Assembly (NCBI RefSeq): GCF_004355185.1
Contig: NZ_CP037922.1
Span: 682,001-746,000 of the forward strand
Source of the DNA: Hymenobacter radiodurans
GTDB lineage: Bacteria; Bacteroidota; Bacteroidia; Cytophagales; Hymenobacteraceae
Reading direction: 5' to 3'
DNA length: 64,000 nt
Shown: positions 49,750-58,924 of the stretch, piece by piece
Layout: each line of letters begins with the position of its first letter
Numbering within the stretch: position 1 is the stretch's first letter
Position numbers and translations under genes: made by a program
The notes under the pieces: model-generated
What the model was told of the DNA's origin: nothing
What the model saw: the letters and a program-made list of their open reading frames with translations, nothing else
Database searches by the model: none

Positions 49750-50136
49750 TTAGCGTTTCGAGAACTGGAACGAGCGGCGGGCCTTACGCTTACCGAACTT
49801 CTTGCGCTCCACCATGCGGGGGTCGCGCGTCATGAAGCCTTCTTTCTTAAGAGCCGGCCGTGATTCGGCGTCCTCGCCTACCAGCGCTTTCGAGATGGCT
49901 AAGCGAATAGCTTCGGCTTGAGCCGAAATGCCGCCACCGCGCACATTTACTTTTACGTCGTACTGCCCGAGTTTCTCGAGTGTAGCGAAGGGCTGGTTCA
50001 CGATGTTTTCCAGGAGTTCGTTGCCAAAATAGGCCTTCATTTCCCGGTTGTTGATAGTGATATTCCCTTGCCCGGCCTGCATATAGATGCGGGCCACCGA
50101 GGTTTTTCTTCTACCAGAGGTGTTGGAGATGTCCAT
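49750..50136 (-). CDS. rpsI: 30S ribosomal protein S9
   Basis: 128 residues with GRRKTSVARIYMQAGQGNITINNREMK, VRGGGISAQAEAIRLAISKAL and the C-terminal basic tail ending RRSFQFSKR that reaches the ribosomal P site. 38 bp after rplM. Confidence 0.98.
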   Translation of the reverse strand: MDISNTSGRRKTSVARIYMQAGQGNITINNREMKAYFGNELLENIVNQPFATLEKLGQYDVKVNVRGGGISAQAEAIRLAISKALVGEDAESRPALKKEGFMTRDPRMVERKKFGKRKARRSFQFSKR

Positions 50137-50174
50137 TAAAGAAAAGTTAGAAAAAATACGAAAGCCGTCGTGGC

Positions 50175-50627
50175 TTACAGTTTGTTCAGATTAGCTTCCA
50201 CGGGCTGCTGGGCAGCGTGGGGGTGCTCAGCGCCCTCATATACGAACAGGCTGCGGAATTGCTCGCGGCCCAAACGGTTGTGAGGCAACATGCCGCGAAC
50301 GGCGTGCTCAATCACGCGAGTCGATGACTTCTCCATCACCTCACGCATAGTTTTGCGCTTTTGACCGCCGGGATAACCCGAGTGCGAGATGTAGATTTTT
50401 TCAGTCATTTTCTTGCCCGTCACACGCAGCTTGTCAGCATTGATGACGATAACCGAGTCGCCGCAATCGGAGTTGGGCGTGAACGAGGGCTTGTGCTTGC
50501 CGCGCAGGATGTTGGCAATCTGGCTGGCAACGCGACCCAGCGGGGCCACGCTGGCGTCAACGACAACCCAGCCCTTGTTGGCGTTGGCTTTGTTGACGGA
50601 TTGCGTCTTGAAGCTCAGATGATCCAT
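50175..50627 (-). CDS. rplM: 50S ribosomal protein L13
   Basis: The ATG at 50627 (MDHLSFKTQSVNKANANKGWVVVDA) gives 150 residues, normal for L13; the longer open frame to 50804 covers the promoter. YISHSGYPGGQKRKT and AVRGMLPHNRLGREQF are L13 signatures. First gene of the rplM-rpsI-rpsB-tsf unit. Confidence 0.97.
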   Translation of the reverse strand: MDHLSFKTQSVNKANANKGWVVVDASVAPLGRVASQIANILRGKHKPSFTPNSDCGDSVIVINADKLRVTGKKMTEKIYISHSGYPGGQKRKTMREVMEKSSTRVIEHAVRGMLPHNRLGREQFRSLFVYEGAEHPHAAQQPVEANLNKL

Positions 50628-50663
50628 TGGGAAGAAGGTAAGCGGTTGGAAATGAGAATAGAA

Positions 50664-50677
50664 CGGACCAGGGTCCG
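50664..50677 (-). promoter_or_regulatory. Small palindrome in the rplM leader
   Basis: CGGACC-AG-GGTCCG, between the -7 box and the ATG. Could be an mRNA leader hairpin, but the two-base loop means at most five pairs form. Confidence 0.3.
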
Positions 50678-50690
50678 GGAAAAACGGACA

Positions 50691-50721
50691 CAAAGTTACC
50701 GCCTTTCGATTGATATGCAAG
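50691..50721 (-). promoter_or_regulatory. Promoter of the rplM operon
   Basis: On the minus strand CTTG (50718-50721), exactly 19 bases, then TAACTTTG (50691-50698). This fits TTTG-N19-TAnnTTTG with one mismatch and is the best promoter in the window. It lies 63 bases before the rplM ATG. Confidence 0.75.
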
Positions 50722-50851
50722 GGTGCCTGTGATATTTGTGCCTGAGTAGCACGTACTTTCAAGAGCCGTGATAATTTATGGGGGGCAATTTTGGGTTTAC
50801 CCAACTCGCTAATTAGACCAGCACATCGGGCATTCGGACCAAATATTCAGT

Positions 50852-51565
50852 CTATTTGAGTTGCCGCATATTTTCCACCAATACCCGAAAATCCTTTGGG
50901 TATGGTGCTTCCACGGTCACCTCTTCTCCATTGAGGCGAGCAAACGTGAGTTTGGCTGCATGCAAGGCGAATCGCTTGATGAAAGGCTGTTCCTCTTCGC
51001 CAGTCTTCATATTAAACTTCTTTTTCAGCGAAGACAAAAAGAATTCTTCTCCTCCGTACAGCGTGTCGTTTACAATGGGCGCCTGCAGGTACATCAGGTG
51101 CAAACGTATTTGGTGCATACGGCCAGTGATAGGCACGCACTGGACTAGCGTATGCTTAGCAAACGTTTCGAGCGTAGTGAAGTAGGTTTCGGCGGCCTTG
51201 CCTTTGTAAGCCAGGCGAGCCTTGCCCTTCGTGGTCGTTTCGATGCTGCGGTCTACCAGCTTATTGTCAAAATGATGAACGCCCCATGCTACGGCATGGT
51301 AATTCTTTTTTACCTCCCGATTCTCAAACTGCATAGAGAGGTGACGGTAGGCCTCCGGGTTCTTGGCTAAGGCCAAGGCACCAGACGTTTCCTTATCTAA
51401 GCGGTGGCAGGCCTGCATATCGGAATGGTACTGGCGGGCCATGCGCAAAATGTTGGGCGCACCGCCCACGCGCTCATCGAGCGTAGCCAGGAAAGGCGGC
51501 TTGTTGATGACGATGTAGTCGTCGTCTTCAAACAGGATAAGATCTTGAAAATCGGGTTGCTTCAT
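50852..51565 (-). CDS. RluA-family pseudouridine synthase
   Basis: From the ATG at 51565 (MKQPDFQDLILFEDDDYIVINKPPFLATLDER) 237 residues. The catalytic Asp lies in HRLDKETSGALALAK; RMHQIRLHLMYLQAPIVNDTLYGG follows. No S4 domain, as in smaller RluA-type enzymes that modify rRNA or tRNA. TACCTTTG (51575-51582, minus strand) is an exact -7 box nine bases before the start. Confidence 0.9.
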   Translation of the reverse strand: MKQPDFQDLILFEDDDYIVINKPPFLATLDERVGGAPNILRMARQYHSDMQACHRLDKETSGALALAKNPEAYRHLSMQFENREVKKNYHAVAWGVHHFDNKLVDRSIETTTKGKARLAYKGKAAETYFTTLETFAKHTLVQCVPITGRMHQIRLHLMYLQAPIVNDTLYGGEEFFLSSLKKKFNMKTGEEEQPFIKRFALHAAKLTFARLNGEEVTVEAPYPKDFRVLVENMRQLK

Positions 51566-51574
51566 AACGGGCCG

Positions 51575-51582
51575 CAAAGGTA
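51575..51582 (-). promoter_or_regulatory. Exact -7 box upstream of the pseudouridine synthase gene
   Basis: TACCTTTG on the minus strand. The transcript would start within a few bases of the ATG at 51565. Confidence 0.4.
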
Positions 51583-51629
51583 CGAAGCAAAACACGCTTT
51601 ACAGCCTATGCGATAGATGACCTTATGGG

Positions 51630-52703
51630 CTACGCCTGGGGCGTTGCTGTAGCCTTTGCCGGCTTGCGCGGCTTCGCAAGCTTAAACTCCAACGAGGTGC
51701 CTTGGCCGATCTCACTGCGCACTCGAATCGTTGATTTGTGCGCCTCCACGATATGCTTGCTGATGGCGAGACCTAGTCCTGAGCCGCCAGAGTCGCGGGA
51801 GCGGCTTTTATCGATGCGGTAGAACCGCTCAAAAATGCGATTATGGTGTTGCTTGGCAATGCCCTCACCATCGTCGCGGACGGAGATGCGGACGAATTTG
51901 GCTGTTTCAGTTAGTGTGACGGTAACATGGCCGGCCTCACGACCATATTTTATGGCGTTATCAATCAGGTTGACTAGTACTTGCCGAATGCGGTTGCGGT
52001 CGGCAAGCACCAAAATGCCCCCCGCCGATTCATTCGACCGTATCAATTCGAGCGTAACCTGGCGCTGGGTGGCTTTGGACTCCAATTGCTCGAATATCTC
52101 ACGGACAAGCTCGCCCAAATCGAATGCTTGCCGTCGCATCCGAACTACTCCTTTTTCCAGCTGAGAGATGGTCACTAAATCCTGTACCAACTCATCGAGC
52201 GTATCAAGGCTGGTAGCGGCTTTCTTGAGAAACTTCTGGCGCAGAAACTCATCGTCCATATCGCCATCCAAAACAGTATGGAGAAAACCCTGAGCAGCGA
52301 AAATTGGCGTTTTCAACTCGTGTGATACGTCGGCCAGAAACTCACGGCGAAGTGTTTGCAGACGTTTTAGCTCGTCTATTTCCCGTTGTTTGCGCTCCGC
52401 CATTTGCAGAATCTCATCGCGCATGCGCTTCAAAGGCTCGGGCCGAAACAAAAACTTATTCGAAAGCTTCCGAAACTCCTTGCGCTTGACGTTTTCTAGG
52501 CCCGCGTAGATGTTATTAATTTCACGAAAGATCAACGCCTCAAACGCCAAATAAACAAGTAGGAAGCAAGCCGCTACGGTAATACCCGCAGCCAAAAAAG
52601 CTTGCTGAAATGGAAGCGTCGGCACCGTCCAGGCGAACGTAACGAGCACCGCTGCCACGAGCAAGGCAATTAGAATGGCAATCGAGCGCGAAGAGAAATC
52701 CAT
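51630..52703 (-). CDS. PhoR-like membrane sensor histidine kinase
   Basis: From the ATG at 52703 (MDFSSRSIAILIALL) 357 residues; 52754 is an alternative start. Two membrane helices (about 8-28 and 33-55) with almost no outside loop, then HisKA with His in FLADVSHELKTPIFAAQGFLH and HATPase (LVNLIDNAIKYG, SVRDDGEGI, RDSGGSGLGLAISKHIVE). It lies after the PhoB-like regulator on the same strand, so the two form a pair. The lack of a periplasmic sensor suggests it senses in the membrane or through partners. Confidence 0.93.
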   Translation of the reverse strand: MDFSSRSIAILIALLVAAVLVTFAWTVPTLPFQQAFLAAGITVAACFLLVYLAFEALIFREINNIYAGLENVKRKEFRKLSNKFLFRPEPLKRMRDEILQMAERKQREIDELKRLQTLRREFLADVSHELKTPIFAAQGFLHTVLDGDMDDEFLRQKFLKKAATSLDTLDELVQDLVTISQLEKGVVRMRRQAFDLGELVREIFEQLESKATQRQVTLELIRSNESAGGILVLADRNRIRQVLVNLIDNAIKYGREAGHVTVTLTETAKFVRISVRDDGEGIAKQHHNRIFERFYRIDKSRSRDSGGSGLGLAISKHIVEAHKSTIRVRSEIGQGTSLEFKLAKPRKPAKATATPQA

Positions 52704-52759
52704 GAGCTGAAGCGAGGTGTTGTGTGCGGCTACTACTAGCTGCCGCATGCCCAAATATA

Positions 52760-52789
52760 AAGCCGGCCCTGTAGCAGGGCCGGCTTTTT
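52760..52789. terminator. Hairpin between the response regulator and kinase genes
   Basis: Perfect 12 bp GC-rich stem AAGCCGGCCCTG / CAGGGCCGGCTT with a TAG loop. On the plus strand it is followed by T; on the minus strand, the coding direction, the tail is TTTATATTT. It may lower kinase expression relative to the regulator. Confidence 0.7.
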
Positions 52790-52824
52790 ACCGGTGCAGA
52801 TAAATCAAATTCTGACTCCGCAAA

Positions 52825-53504
52825 TCATTCATCGATGTTAAACTTATAGCCCACACCCTTAATGGTTTGGATATGATGGTCGCCGACTTTTTCGCGCACT
52901 TTGCGCACGTGCACATCTACCGTTCGAGCCAGTACAAACACATCATTGCCCCAAATATTCTGCAGCAACTCTTCGCGGCCAAATACCTTATGAGGCGAAG
53001 CAGCCAGGAAAGCCAATAGCTCGAACTCCTTTTTGGGCAATGATATTTTGCGCCCTTCCTGATACACCGCAAAGCCCGTCCGGTCGATGCGCAGACCGTT
53101 GATTTCGATGGTGTCCAGCACCACTTGCGGGTCTTTGTCGCGGCGTACGAAGGCGGCCAGGCGGCCCATCAGAGCCCGAGGCTTGATAGGCTTGGCAATA
53201 AAGTCATCAGCGCCGGCCTCAAAGGCGGCTACTTCCGAAAACTCTTCGGCGCGGGCCGTCAGGAAGATGATGTACGTGTCCTTGAACTTAGGCAAGGTCC
53301 GCAGATGTCGGCAGGTGTCGATACCATCCAGGTGGGGCATCATCACATCGAGCAATACAATGTCGGGGGCAAACTGGGGGGCAATTTCTAGTGCTTTGCG
53401 ACCATCAGAGGCGGTTGCCACGTCGTAGCCTTCCTTGCGCAGGTTGTATTCCAGCAGTTCTACAATGTCTGGATCATCATCGACTACCAGAATTTTGTAG
53501 GCAT
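52825..53504 (-). CDS. PhoB/OmpR-family response regulator (frameshift near the start)
   Basis: Receiver domain with phospho-acceptor Asp in DIVLLDVMMPHLDGID and Lys in DDFIAKPIKPRAL; winged-helix DNA-binding domain with LPKKEFELLAFLAASPHKVFGREELLQNIWG and VDVHVRKVREKVG. The long frame runs upstream as KILVVDDDPDIVELLEYNLRKEGYDV but has no ATG. An ATG at 53502-53504 reads MPTK and joins if the run 53493-53496 (T4 on plus strand) had one more base, giving a typical MPTKILVVDDD start. Repaired length 226 residues. Probably co-regulated with the kinase downstream. Confidence 0.9.
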
Positions 53505-53561
53505 TGGGGGAGCGGTTGGTTGCACGGGGCAGAGGTTTGAGTCAGAAAGAATAATCGACTA

Positions 53562-53569
53562 CAAAATTA
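53562..53569 (-). promoter_or_regulatory. Exact -7 box upstream of the response regulator
   Basis: TAATTTTG on the minus strand, 57 bases before the ATG at 53504. No good -33 match at N19. Confidence 0.4.
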
Positions 53570-53629
53570 CCGTTTGCTGAGACCAACCTAATGTTACCTT
53601 ATTGTGAACTGCTTCGGCGAGTAGTCTAC

Positions 53630-54466
53630 TCAAGGATTGGCACCAGCGCGAGCGACCACATTCAAACGGTGCTTCAGGCCTTGGTATTTATACATATCCA
53701 CCTTCACAGCGCCCACAAACATCTCAGCCTGAATGAGTACCGGAATCTTGTTGCGGTCATCGGAAAGGTAAACAGAAACGCCATCCTCTCCGCGAAAAAG
53801 CTTGTTGGGGGGCATTTTGGGCACCAAGCGGATGGCTCTGATAATCCCAGCTTTGGTTTCCACGGTTTCGCGTCCCTTGTACACCACGTCCATGTTGTAC
53901 ACCTCATTGCTGAAAAAGCCCTGCACCCGAATCACTTCGCCTACCCGCCGTTTGTCGTAGTCGAGGGTACGCAGGAAGTAGAAACCGCTCACTAGATCCT
54001 GCACATTCTCCGGTATTTTGTAGGTGCCACGCTTCACAGGATCCTTTTCCTTCTTGCGTGATTCTACGCTGGCCATATTTTTATAATGGTCAAAGTCAAC
54101 AGTTTCACGCTTGCGGTAGGTGTTCTCTTCAATATTGCGGTAAAAGCGTTGGGGCAAAATGCTGGTTGTGTCAATGAAGGTGCGCCACGTGTCACGAACG
54201 CGCAGAAAAAAGTCGAAGGAGCCCAATGTGCGACCCGTTACGGTCGCTTGGTAGCAAGGCCGGTCGTTGATGCGCTGCAAAGAACTGGAGACCTCAATGG
54301 TTGCTTCAGCCGCGTTTATCAGGCCGTAATGCACTTTATAATGCATTTTCTCGCCCTTGGTAAAGCTAGTGTTCTTAACAGTGCGCGACCCGTCAGCCGG
54401 CTGCCAGGCCAGCAGCGCCAGCAAAGGCAGCAAAAGCGTAAGGAGCAAAGACCAGCGGCGAGTCAT
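53630..54466 (-). CDS. Exported DUF3108 domain protein
   Basis: From the ATG at 54466 (MTRRWSLLLTLLLPLLALLAW signal peptide) 278 residues. DUF3108 pattern: FTKGEKMHYKVHYGLINAAEATIEV, RDTWRTFIDTTSILPQRFYRNIEENTYRK, VQDLVSGFYFLRTLDYDK and VPKMPPNKLFRGEDGVSVYLSDDRNKIPVLIQAEMFVGAVKVDMY. Members are envelope proteins of unknown role. A G6CATTTT motif (53807) crosses the MPPNKLF codons. Confidence 0.85.
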   Translation of the reverse strand: MTRRWSLLLTLLLPLLALLAWQPADGSRTVKNTSFTKGEKMHYKVHYGLINAAEATIEVSSSLQRINDRPCYQATVTGRTLGSFDFFLRVRDTWRTFIDTTSILPQRFYRNIEENTYRKRETVDFDHYKNMASVESRKKEKDPVKRGTYKIPENVQDLVSGFYFLRTLDYDKRRVGEVIRVQGFFSNEVYNMDVVYKGRETVETKAGIIRAIRLVPKMPPNKLFRGEDGVSVYLSDDRNKIPVLIQAEMFVGAVKVDMYKYQGLKHRLNVVARAGANP

Positions 54467-54653
54467 GAAGGGTAAACCAAAAAGTGATTCAGCTGACACT
54501 AAGTCAAATGAAATGCCAGCAAATATATCCCTAACCCTGCGAACGACCGGCAAGACAGGACTAAGCGAAACGTCAACGCTTAAAAACGAGTTGCACGTCG
54601 GGACGGATTGCAGGTAGCACTCAACGGCTCAAGAACGCAGCTTATTGCTGAAT

Positions 54654-54689
54654 AAAAAAGCCCCCAGAAATCATCTGGGGGGCTTTTTC
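54654..54689. terminator. Intrinsic terminator after recA (GCCCCCAG type), bidirectional
   Basis: AAAAAAGCCCCCAGA pairs with TCTGGGGGGCTTTTT (one extra G). Serves recA, which ends at 54712 on the minus strand. Confidence 0.93.
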
Positions 54690-54711
54690 GGATTACAAAA
54701 ACTCAGAAAGA

Positions 54712-55791
54712 TTAATCGTCGTCTTCGTCAATCGACTCATCGGTAGGAATGGCGGCCAGCGCAACAGCGGGCTCACCTTTCACCATGGCCCGAATCTTAG
54801 CTTCGATCTCATCAGCCAGCTCAGGGTTGTCGTGCAGAATGGTTTTTACACCCTCACGGCCCTGGCCCAAACGGTCGCCGTTGTAGCTGAACCAAGAGCC
54901 CGACTTCGCGATGATGTTCATATCAACACCCAAATCGAGAATCTCGCCCACTTTGGAAATACCCTCGCCGTAGATGATATCAAATTCAACTACTTTGAAC
55001 GGTGGCGCTACTTTGTTTTTCACCACCTTCACTTTCGTACGGTTACCAGTCACGTTGTCCTTGTCTTCCTTGATCTGGCCAATACGGCGAATATCAAGAC
55101 GCACGGAGGCGTAGAACTTCAGGGCGTTACCACCGGTGGTCGTTTCGGGCGAACCGAACATAACCCCGATTTTCTCACGAAGCTGGTTGATGAAAATGCA
55201 GCAGCAGCCGGTTTTGTTGATCGTACCGGTGAGCTTACGTAGGGCCTGGCTCATCAAACGGGCGTGTAAGCCTACTTTTGAATCACCCATGTCGCCTTCC
55301 AGTTCGCCTTTCGGCACCAGCGCAGCTACGGAGTCAATAACGATGATATCGATGGCACCACTGGAAATCAACTGGTCAGCAATTTCAAGGGCTTGCTCAC
55401 CGTTGTCGGGCTGCGAAATCAGAAGGTTTTCGGTGTCAATGCCTAGTTTCTCGGCGTAGCTACGGTCGAAAGCGTGCTCGGCGTCGATGAAAGCAGCCAT
55501 GCCGCCTTTCTTCTGAGCTTCGGCAATGCAGTGCAGCGTAAGCGTAGTTTTACCGCTCGACTCAGGACCGTAGATCTCTACGACCCGGCCCCGGGGCAGA
55601 CCACCGATGCCGAGGGCAATGTCCAGCCCGAGCGAGCCGGTGCTGATAGCAGGAATATCAACGACTTTATTGTCGCTCAATTTCATGACAGTGCCTTTGC
55701 CGTAGTTCTTGTCGAGCTTGTCCAGCGTAAGCTGAAGAGCTTTCATTTTCTCGGCGTTGGCGTTGACAACTTTGTCAGTGGATGCAGCCAT
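54712..55791 (-). CDS. recA: Recombinase RecA
   Basis: 359 residues. Walker [11 protein letters not shown], the DNA-binding loop region [36 protein letters not shown] and Walker [12 protein letters not shown] are present. C-terminal acidic tail ESIDEDDD. Central to recombination and the SOS response; no LexA-like box could be identified upstream. CTTG-N20-TAATTTCA lies upstream and is a possible but imperfect promoter. Confidence 0.98.
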   Translation of the reverse strand: MAASTDKVVNANAEKMKALQLTLDKLDKNYGKGTVMKLSDNKVVDIPAISTGSLGLDIALGIGGLPRGRVVEIYGPESSGKTTLTLHCIAEAQKKGGMAAFIDAEHAFDRSYAEKLGIDTENLLISQPDNGEQALEIADQLISSGAIDIIVIDSVAALVPKGELEGDMGDSKVGLHARLMSQALRKLTGTINKTGCCCIFINQLREKIGVMFGSPETTTGGNALKFYASVRLDIRRIGQIKEDKDNVTGNRTKVKVVKNKVAPPFKVVEFDIIYGEGISKVGEILDLGVDMNIIAKSGSWFSYNGDRLGQGREGVKTILHDNPELADEIEAKIRAMVKGEPAVALAAIPTDESIDEDDD

Positions 55792-55979
55792 TAGAATGGG
55801 GTTGGGGTATAAATGCTTAGGTTTGGTGAAATTAGGCTTTTTAGGCCGTTTTTACAAGTGGAAAACCGCTTTCTACGTGTCGAATACGGCTGTTGTAGGT
55901 CGGCAGTGGGTAACATAGGGATGCTATATTTTGTGCCCGCAATGCTAAAAATATTTGCTGATTCTGGGAGAAATAGATA

Positions 55980-57173
55980 ATGCTAAAATTTTTGTCAAAG
56001 GTAGTCATTGATACCCAGTCTAAACCAGTTTTTTGGTGTGCATTCGGTCTGTTTCTTAGTTTGTTGCTAAGTAGCTTTCCAGTCGCTGCCCAACTCGATA
56101 ATCATGCTTTCAACTACTCATTGCCCATTAAGCCGGAGTACGAAGGTCAGCTTCGAGTGGCTGTGCAGGGCTTCTTGTTTACGAAGGATAACGAGTATTT
56201 CAACAAAATAGACGAGGGCCGAACGTATTATGGGACGCAGTTAGCCCCACGGCTCGTGTATTTTCCTAGCGCTAACATCCGCTTGGAGGCCGGCATCTTT
56301 CTATATAAAGACTACGGCACGTCGCGCCTGCGGCAAGTGCGGCCCGTGTTTACGGCTAAGTACCAAAATGGCCCCCACAGCTTTCTATTCGGGAATATCG
56401 AAGGACACTTGCAGCACGATTACATTGAGCCGCTGTTTGATTTTGAGCGCGTGATGACCAACCGGTTGGAAGAAGGCATGCAGTATAAGCTCCAAACCAA
56501 CCGTGTGAAGCTCGACGCTTGGGTTGACTGGCAGCGGCAGCAGTACCGATTCAGCAACTTTCAGGAGCAGGTAGCCGGCGGCCTTACCTCTGAAGTCACG
56601 GCGTATCAGGACTCGGCGGGCTGGCGGCTGGGCGTGGTGCCGCTACAGTTTCTGGCAATGCACCGTGGGGGGCAAATAGACACGATTGCGACGCCGTTAC
56701 AAACCCTGTTCAACTTCGCTACCGGCCTGCGGGTGCGGCGTAAGCTGTCCGCCACTGGCTTTGTGCGGGCGCTGCATTTCGATGGCTACGTTACGCGCTT
56801 CACCGATTACTCCTTTACGGAAGTCTTGCCTTACAACAAGGGCAACGGCCTGTATTTAAACGCCGGCGTAAATACGCGTCTCTCCAACATTATGCTGAGC
56901 TATTGGTCGGGGAATGGCTTTGTCTCGCCTCAAGGCGGGCGGCTGTACCAATCCATTTCCAGCACCGTCAACAACGCTGACTTTACCCAACGCCGCCGCG
57001 AATTGCTTATTCTGCGCATGTTCAGCGATTTTTACCTGCCCGGCAACATCCTGCTGACAACCCGCTTCGAGCCTTTTTATGACCTCAACCGTCGGCAGAT
57101 AGAATTTTCCTTCGGCACGTATCTGAACTTCAATCAGGAGTTCTTTCTAACCATGCTGCGGCGGGCAGACTAA
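55980..57173 (+). CDS. Exported beta-barrel-like outer membrane protein, function unknown
   Basis: 397 residues with a signal peptide after a charged start (VFWCAFGLFLSLLLSSFPVAAQ). The mature protein is a series of strands with aromatic ends (RLEAGIFLYKDYG, LRVRRKLSATGFVRALHFDGYV, LYLNAGVNTRLSNIMLSYWSG, IEFSFGTYLNFNQEFFL) and ends near a Phe-rich strand, as many outer-membrane barrels. No family named. Divergent from recA. Confidence 0.65.
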   Translation: MLKFLSKVVIDTQSKPVFWCAFGLFLSLLLSSFPVAAQLDNHAFNYSLPIKPEYEGQLRVAVQGFLFTKDNEYFNKIDEGRTYYGTQLAPRLVYFPSANIRLEAGIFLYKDYGTSRLRQVRPVFTAKYQNGPHSFLFGNIEGHLQHDYIEPLFDFERVMTNRLEEGMQYKLQTNRVKLDAWVDWQRQQYRFSNFQEQVAGGLTSEVTAYQDSAGWRLGVVPLQFLAMHRGGQIDTIATPLQTLFNFATGLRVRRKLSATGFVRALHFDGYVTRFTDYSFTEVLPYNKGNGLYLNAGVNTRLSNIMLSYWSGNGFVSPQGGRLYQSISSTVNNADFTQRRRELLILRMFSDFYLPGNILLTTRFEPFYDLNRRQIEFSFGTYLNFNQEFFLTMLRRAD

Positions 57174-57209
57174 CGTAAGAGCTAGCGTTCGTAACCCTGA
57201 ATAGGTGTG

Positions 57210-57788
57210 TCAGGACCGGTCAAGGGCAAAATGAAGAATTTGAGATTCTTTCTCATTGCCTTGTAATGGCCACAAACGCGGCTTAGGAGGTACGGAGCGA
57301 AACCCAGCCGCTACGGCCACAGCACAGCTCTTAGGATTATTAACCCTACAACGAATAACTAGGCGGTCAGCGTTGATAATGGGGCTAAAACCGAGCTGAA
57401 CGGCCGCCGTTAGCGCCTCTCGAGCGTACCCATGTCCTTCGGCTTCTGAGGCGAGGTAGTAGCCGATTTCGGCCGTAACAGTTCGTGCCCAGGTAGGCTT
57501 CAGACTGATGTCGCCCAAATATTGCCCCCCAACCGTGTGCCAGATGCCCAGCACAAACATCCGCTTGGTGTGCCAATCCAGATCAAACGATTCTAGAATG
57601 CGGCCCGCATCAGCGGGGGTTTGAACGGCGGCAAGGCGGGCCGGAAAGGCTTCCTGGAGTCGAGCACGATCTTTTTCAAGAACAGCGAAAAATGCCGCTT
57701 CGTCCGAAGGCACATAGGGCCGCAGCGTGAGGCGAGGCGTGAGCAAAGGCAAGCGGGCCGGAGAAGGTGGCGGATCGGCGGCGTACAT
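57210..57788 (-). CDS. GNAT family N-acetyltransferase (RimJ/RimL-like)
   Basis: From the ATG at 57788 192 residues. TPRLTLRPYVPSDEAAFFAVL at the start and AEIGYYLASEAEGHGYAREALTAAVQLGF for the acetyl-CoA loop; LVIRCRVNNPKSCAVAVAAGF follows. Target unknown. Convergent with the upstream barrel gene with 36 bp between. Confidence 0.88.
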   Translation of the reverse strand: MYAADPPPSPARLPLLTPRLTLRPYVPSDEAAFFAVLEKDRARLQEAFPARLAAVQTPADAGRILESFDLDWHTKRMFVLGIWHTVGGQYLGDISLKPTWARTVTAEIGYYLASEAEGHGYAREALTAAVQLGFSPIINADRLVIRCRVNNPKSCAVAVAAGFRSVPPKPRLWPLQGNEKESQILHFALDRS

Positions 57789-57964
57789 AATTCGGCGAAA
57801 GCGACAAGCTAACAACCTACGCGCAAACTAAGCTCCGAGATGATCAAAGACAGGGAATAGTAACTCTGGGGGGCAAATCTCGTTTGGTTTGAATAGCTAT
57901 CATACGAATAGAAAGGAGTTTTTTCCTTGCTACAGAAGCTATTCTCAACCTCACTCTAACTGCT

Positions 57965-58849
57965 ATGAAAAGAAGACTTGAAGGCAAAGTTGCCATTGTA
58001 ACCGGTGGCGGCACTGGCATTGGCGAAGCTATTTGCAAACGATTTGTGCAAGAAGGCGCGGCCGTGGTGGTCGTGGGTCTCGATACTGACCCCGTGCGCG
58101 AAGTAGTAGACGAAATTCAAGCCCGCGGCGGCAGCGCCATTGGCTTCCTTGGCGATATCTCTAGGAAAGAAGCGGCCGAAGAATGCGTAAAGCTAGCTAT
58201 TCACGACTTCGGCAAGCTGGATATTCTGATCAATAATGCCGGCGTATTTCCCGCTACTTCTACTATCGATAAATACCCGATAGACGCGTTTGAGTACATG
58301 ATTAAGCACAACGTGTACTCCAACTTCATGATGACGCGCGCGGCCATTCCTTACTTGCAGAAAACACGCGGCAATATTGTGTCGGCTGGTTCGGAGGCGG
58401 GGCATATGGGTATTCCACAGAACGCACCATACGGCGGTACAAAGGGCTTCGTGCACGCTTTTCAGCGTGGCGTAGCCGTAGAGCAGGCGAAGTTCGGGGT
58501 GCGGTCCAATATCGTGGGCCCTGGCCCTATCGATACTGCCTGGACGCACAAGGAAACCGGCCCGATGACGGCTAAAATGGAAAAGCAAACCGTGCAAGGC
58601 GTACCAATGGGCCGCCGCGGCATGCCGGAAGAAGTGGCCAACGTCTACTTGTTTCTGGCCTCTGATGAAGCCAGCTACGTAACCGGCGCGACGTATTTCG
58701 TGGATGGTGGCGTAACACTTTCCAAAGGTCCGCATGGCGACGAGGTGCCTAGCAAACTCAAGCGGGAGCCCGCCGATGACCTAGACCTACAGCACGAAAG
58801 AGACGGCCATACCAAAATCAAGTCAGAGTATAAGGCTAAGATGAGCTAA
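57965..58849 (+). CDS. Short-chain dehydrogenase/reductase
   Basis: 294 residues. Cofactor motif VTGGGTGIGEAICKRF, structural NNAGVF, catalytic Ser in NIVSAGSEAG and Tyr/Lys in APYGGTKGFVHAF; C-terminal part ASYVTGATYFVDGGVTL. The classical SDR fold is followed by a ~40-residue charged tail (KREPADDLDLQHERDGHTK). Substrate unknown. The intergenic G6C motif at 57868 lies 90 bases before the start. Confidence 0.92.
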   Translation: MKRRLEGKVAIVTGGGTGIGEAICKRFVQEGAAVVVVGLDTDPVREVVDEIQARGGSAIGFLGDISRKEAAEECVKLAIHDFGKLDILINNAGVFPATSTIDKYPIDAFEYMIKHNVYSNFMMTRAAIPYLQKTRGNIVSAGSEAGHMGIPQNAPYGGTKGFVHAFQRGVAVEQAKFGVRSNIVGPGPIDTAWTHKETGPMTAKMEKQTVQGVPMGRRGMPEEVANVYLFLASDEASYVTGATYFVDGGVTLSKGPHGDEVPSKLKREPADDLDLQHERDGHTKIKSEYKAKMS

Positions 58850-58861
58850 GCTTGAATCTGA

Positions 58862-58908
58862 ATTCATAAAAAAGCCCCCAGAATAATTCTGGGGGCTTTT
58901 TTATGAAT
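58862..58908 (+). terminator. Intrinsic terminator (GCCCCCAG type), bidirectional
   Basis: Perfect 22 bp stem (58862-58883 with 58887-58908), core AAAAAAGCCCCCAGAA, loop TAA, between convergent genes. Confidence 0.95.
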
Positions 58909-58924
58909 GTATTGTATAGCGTGC

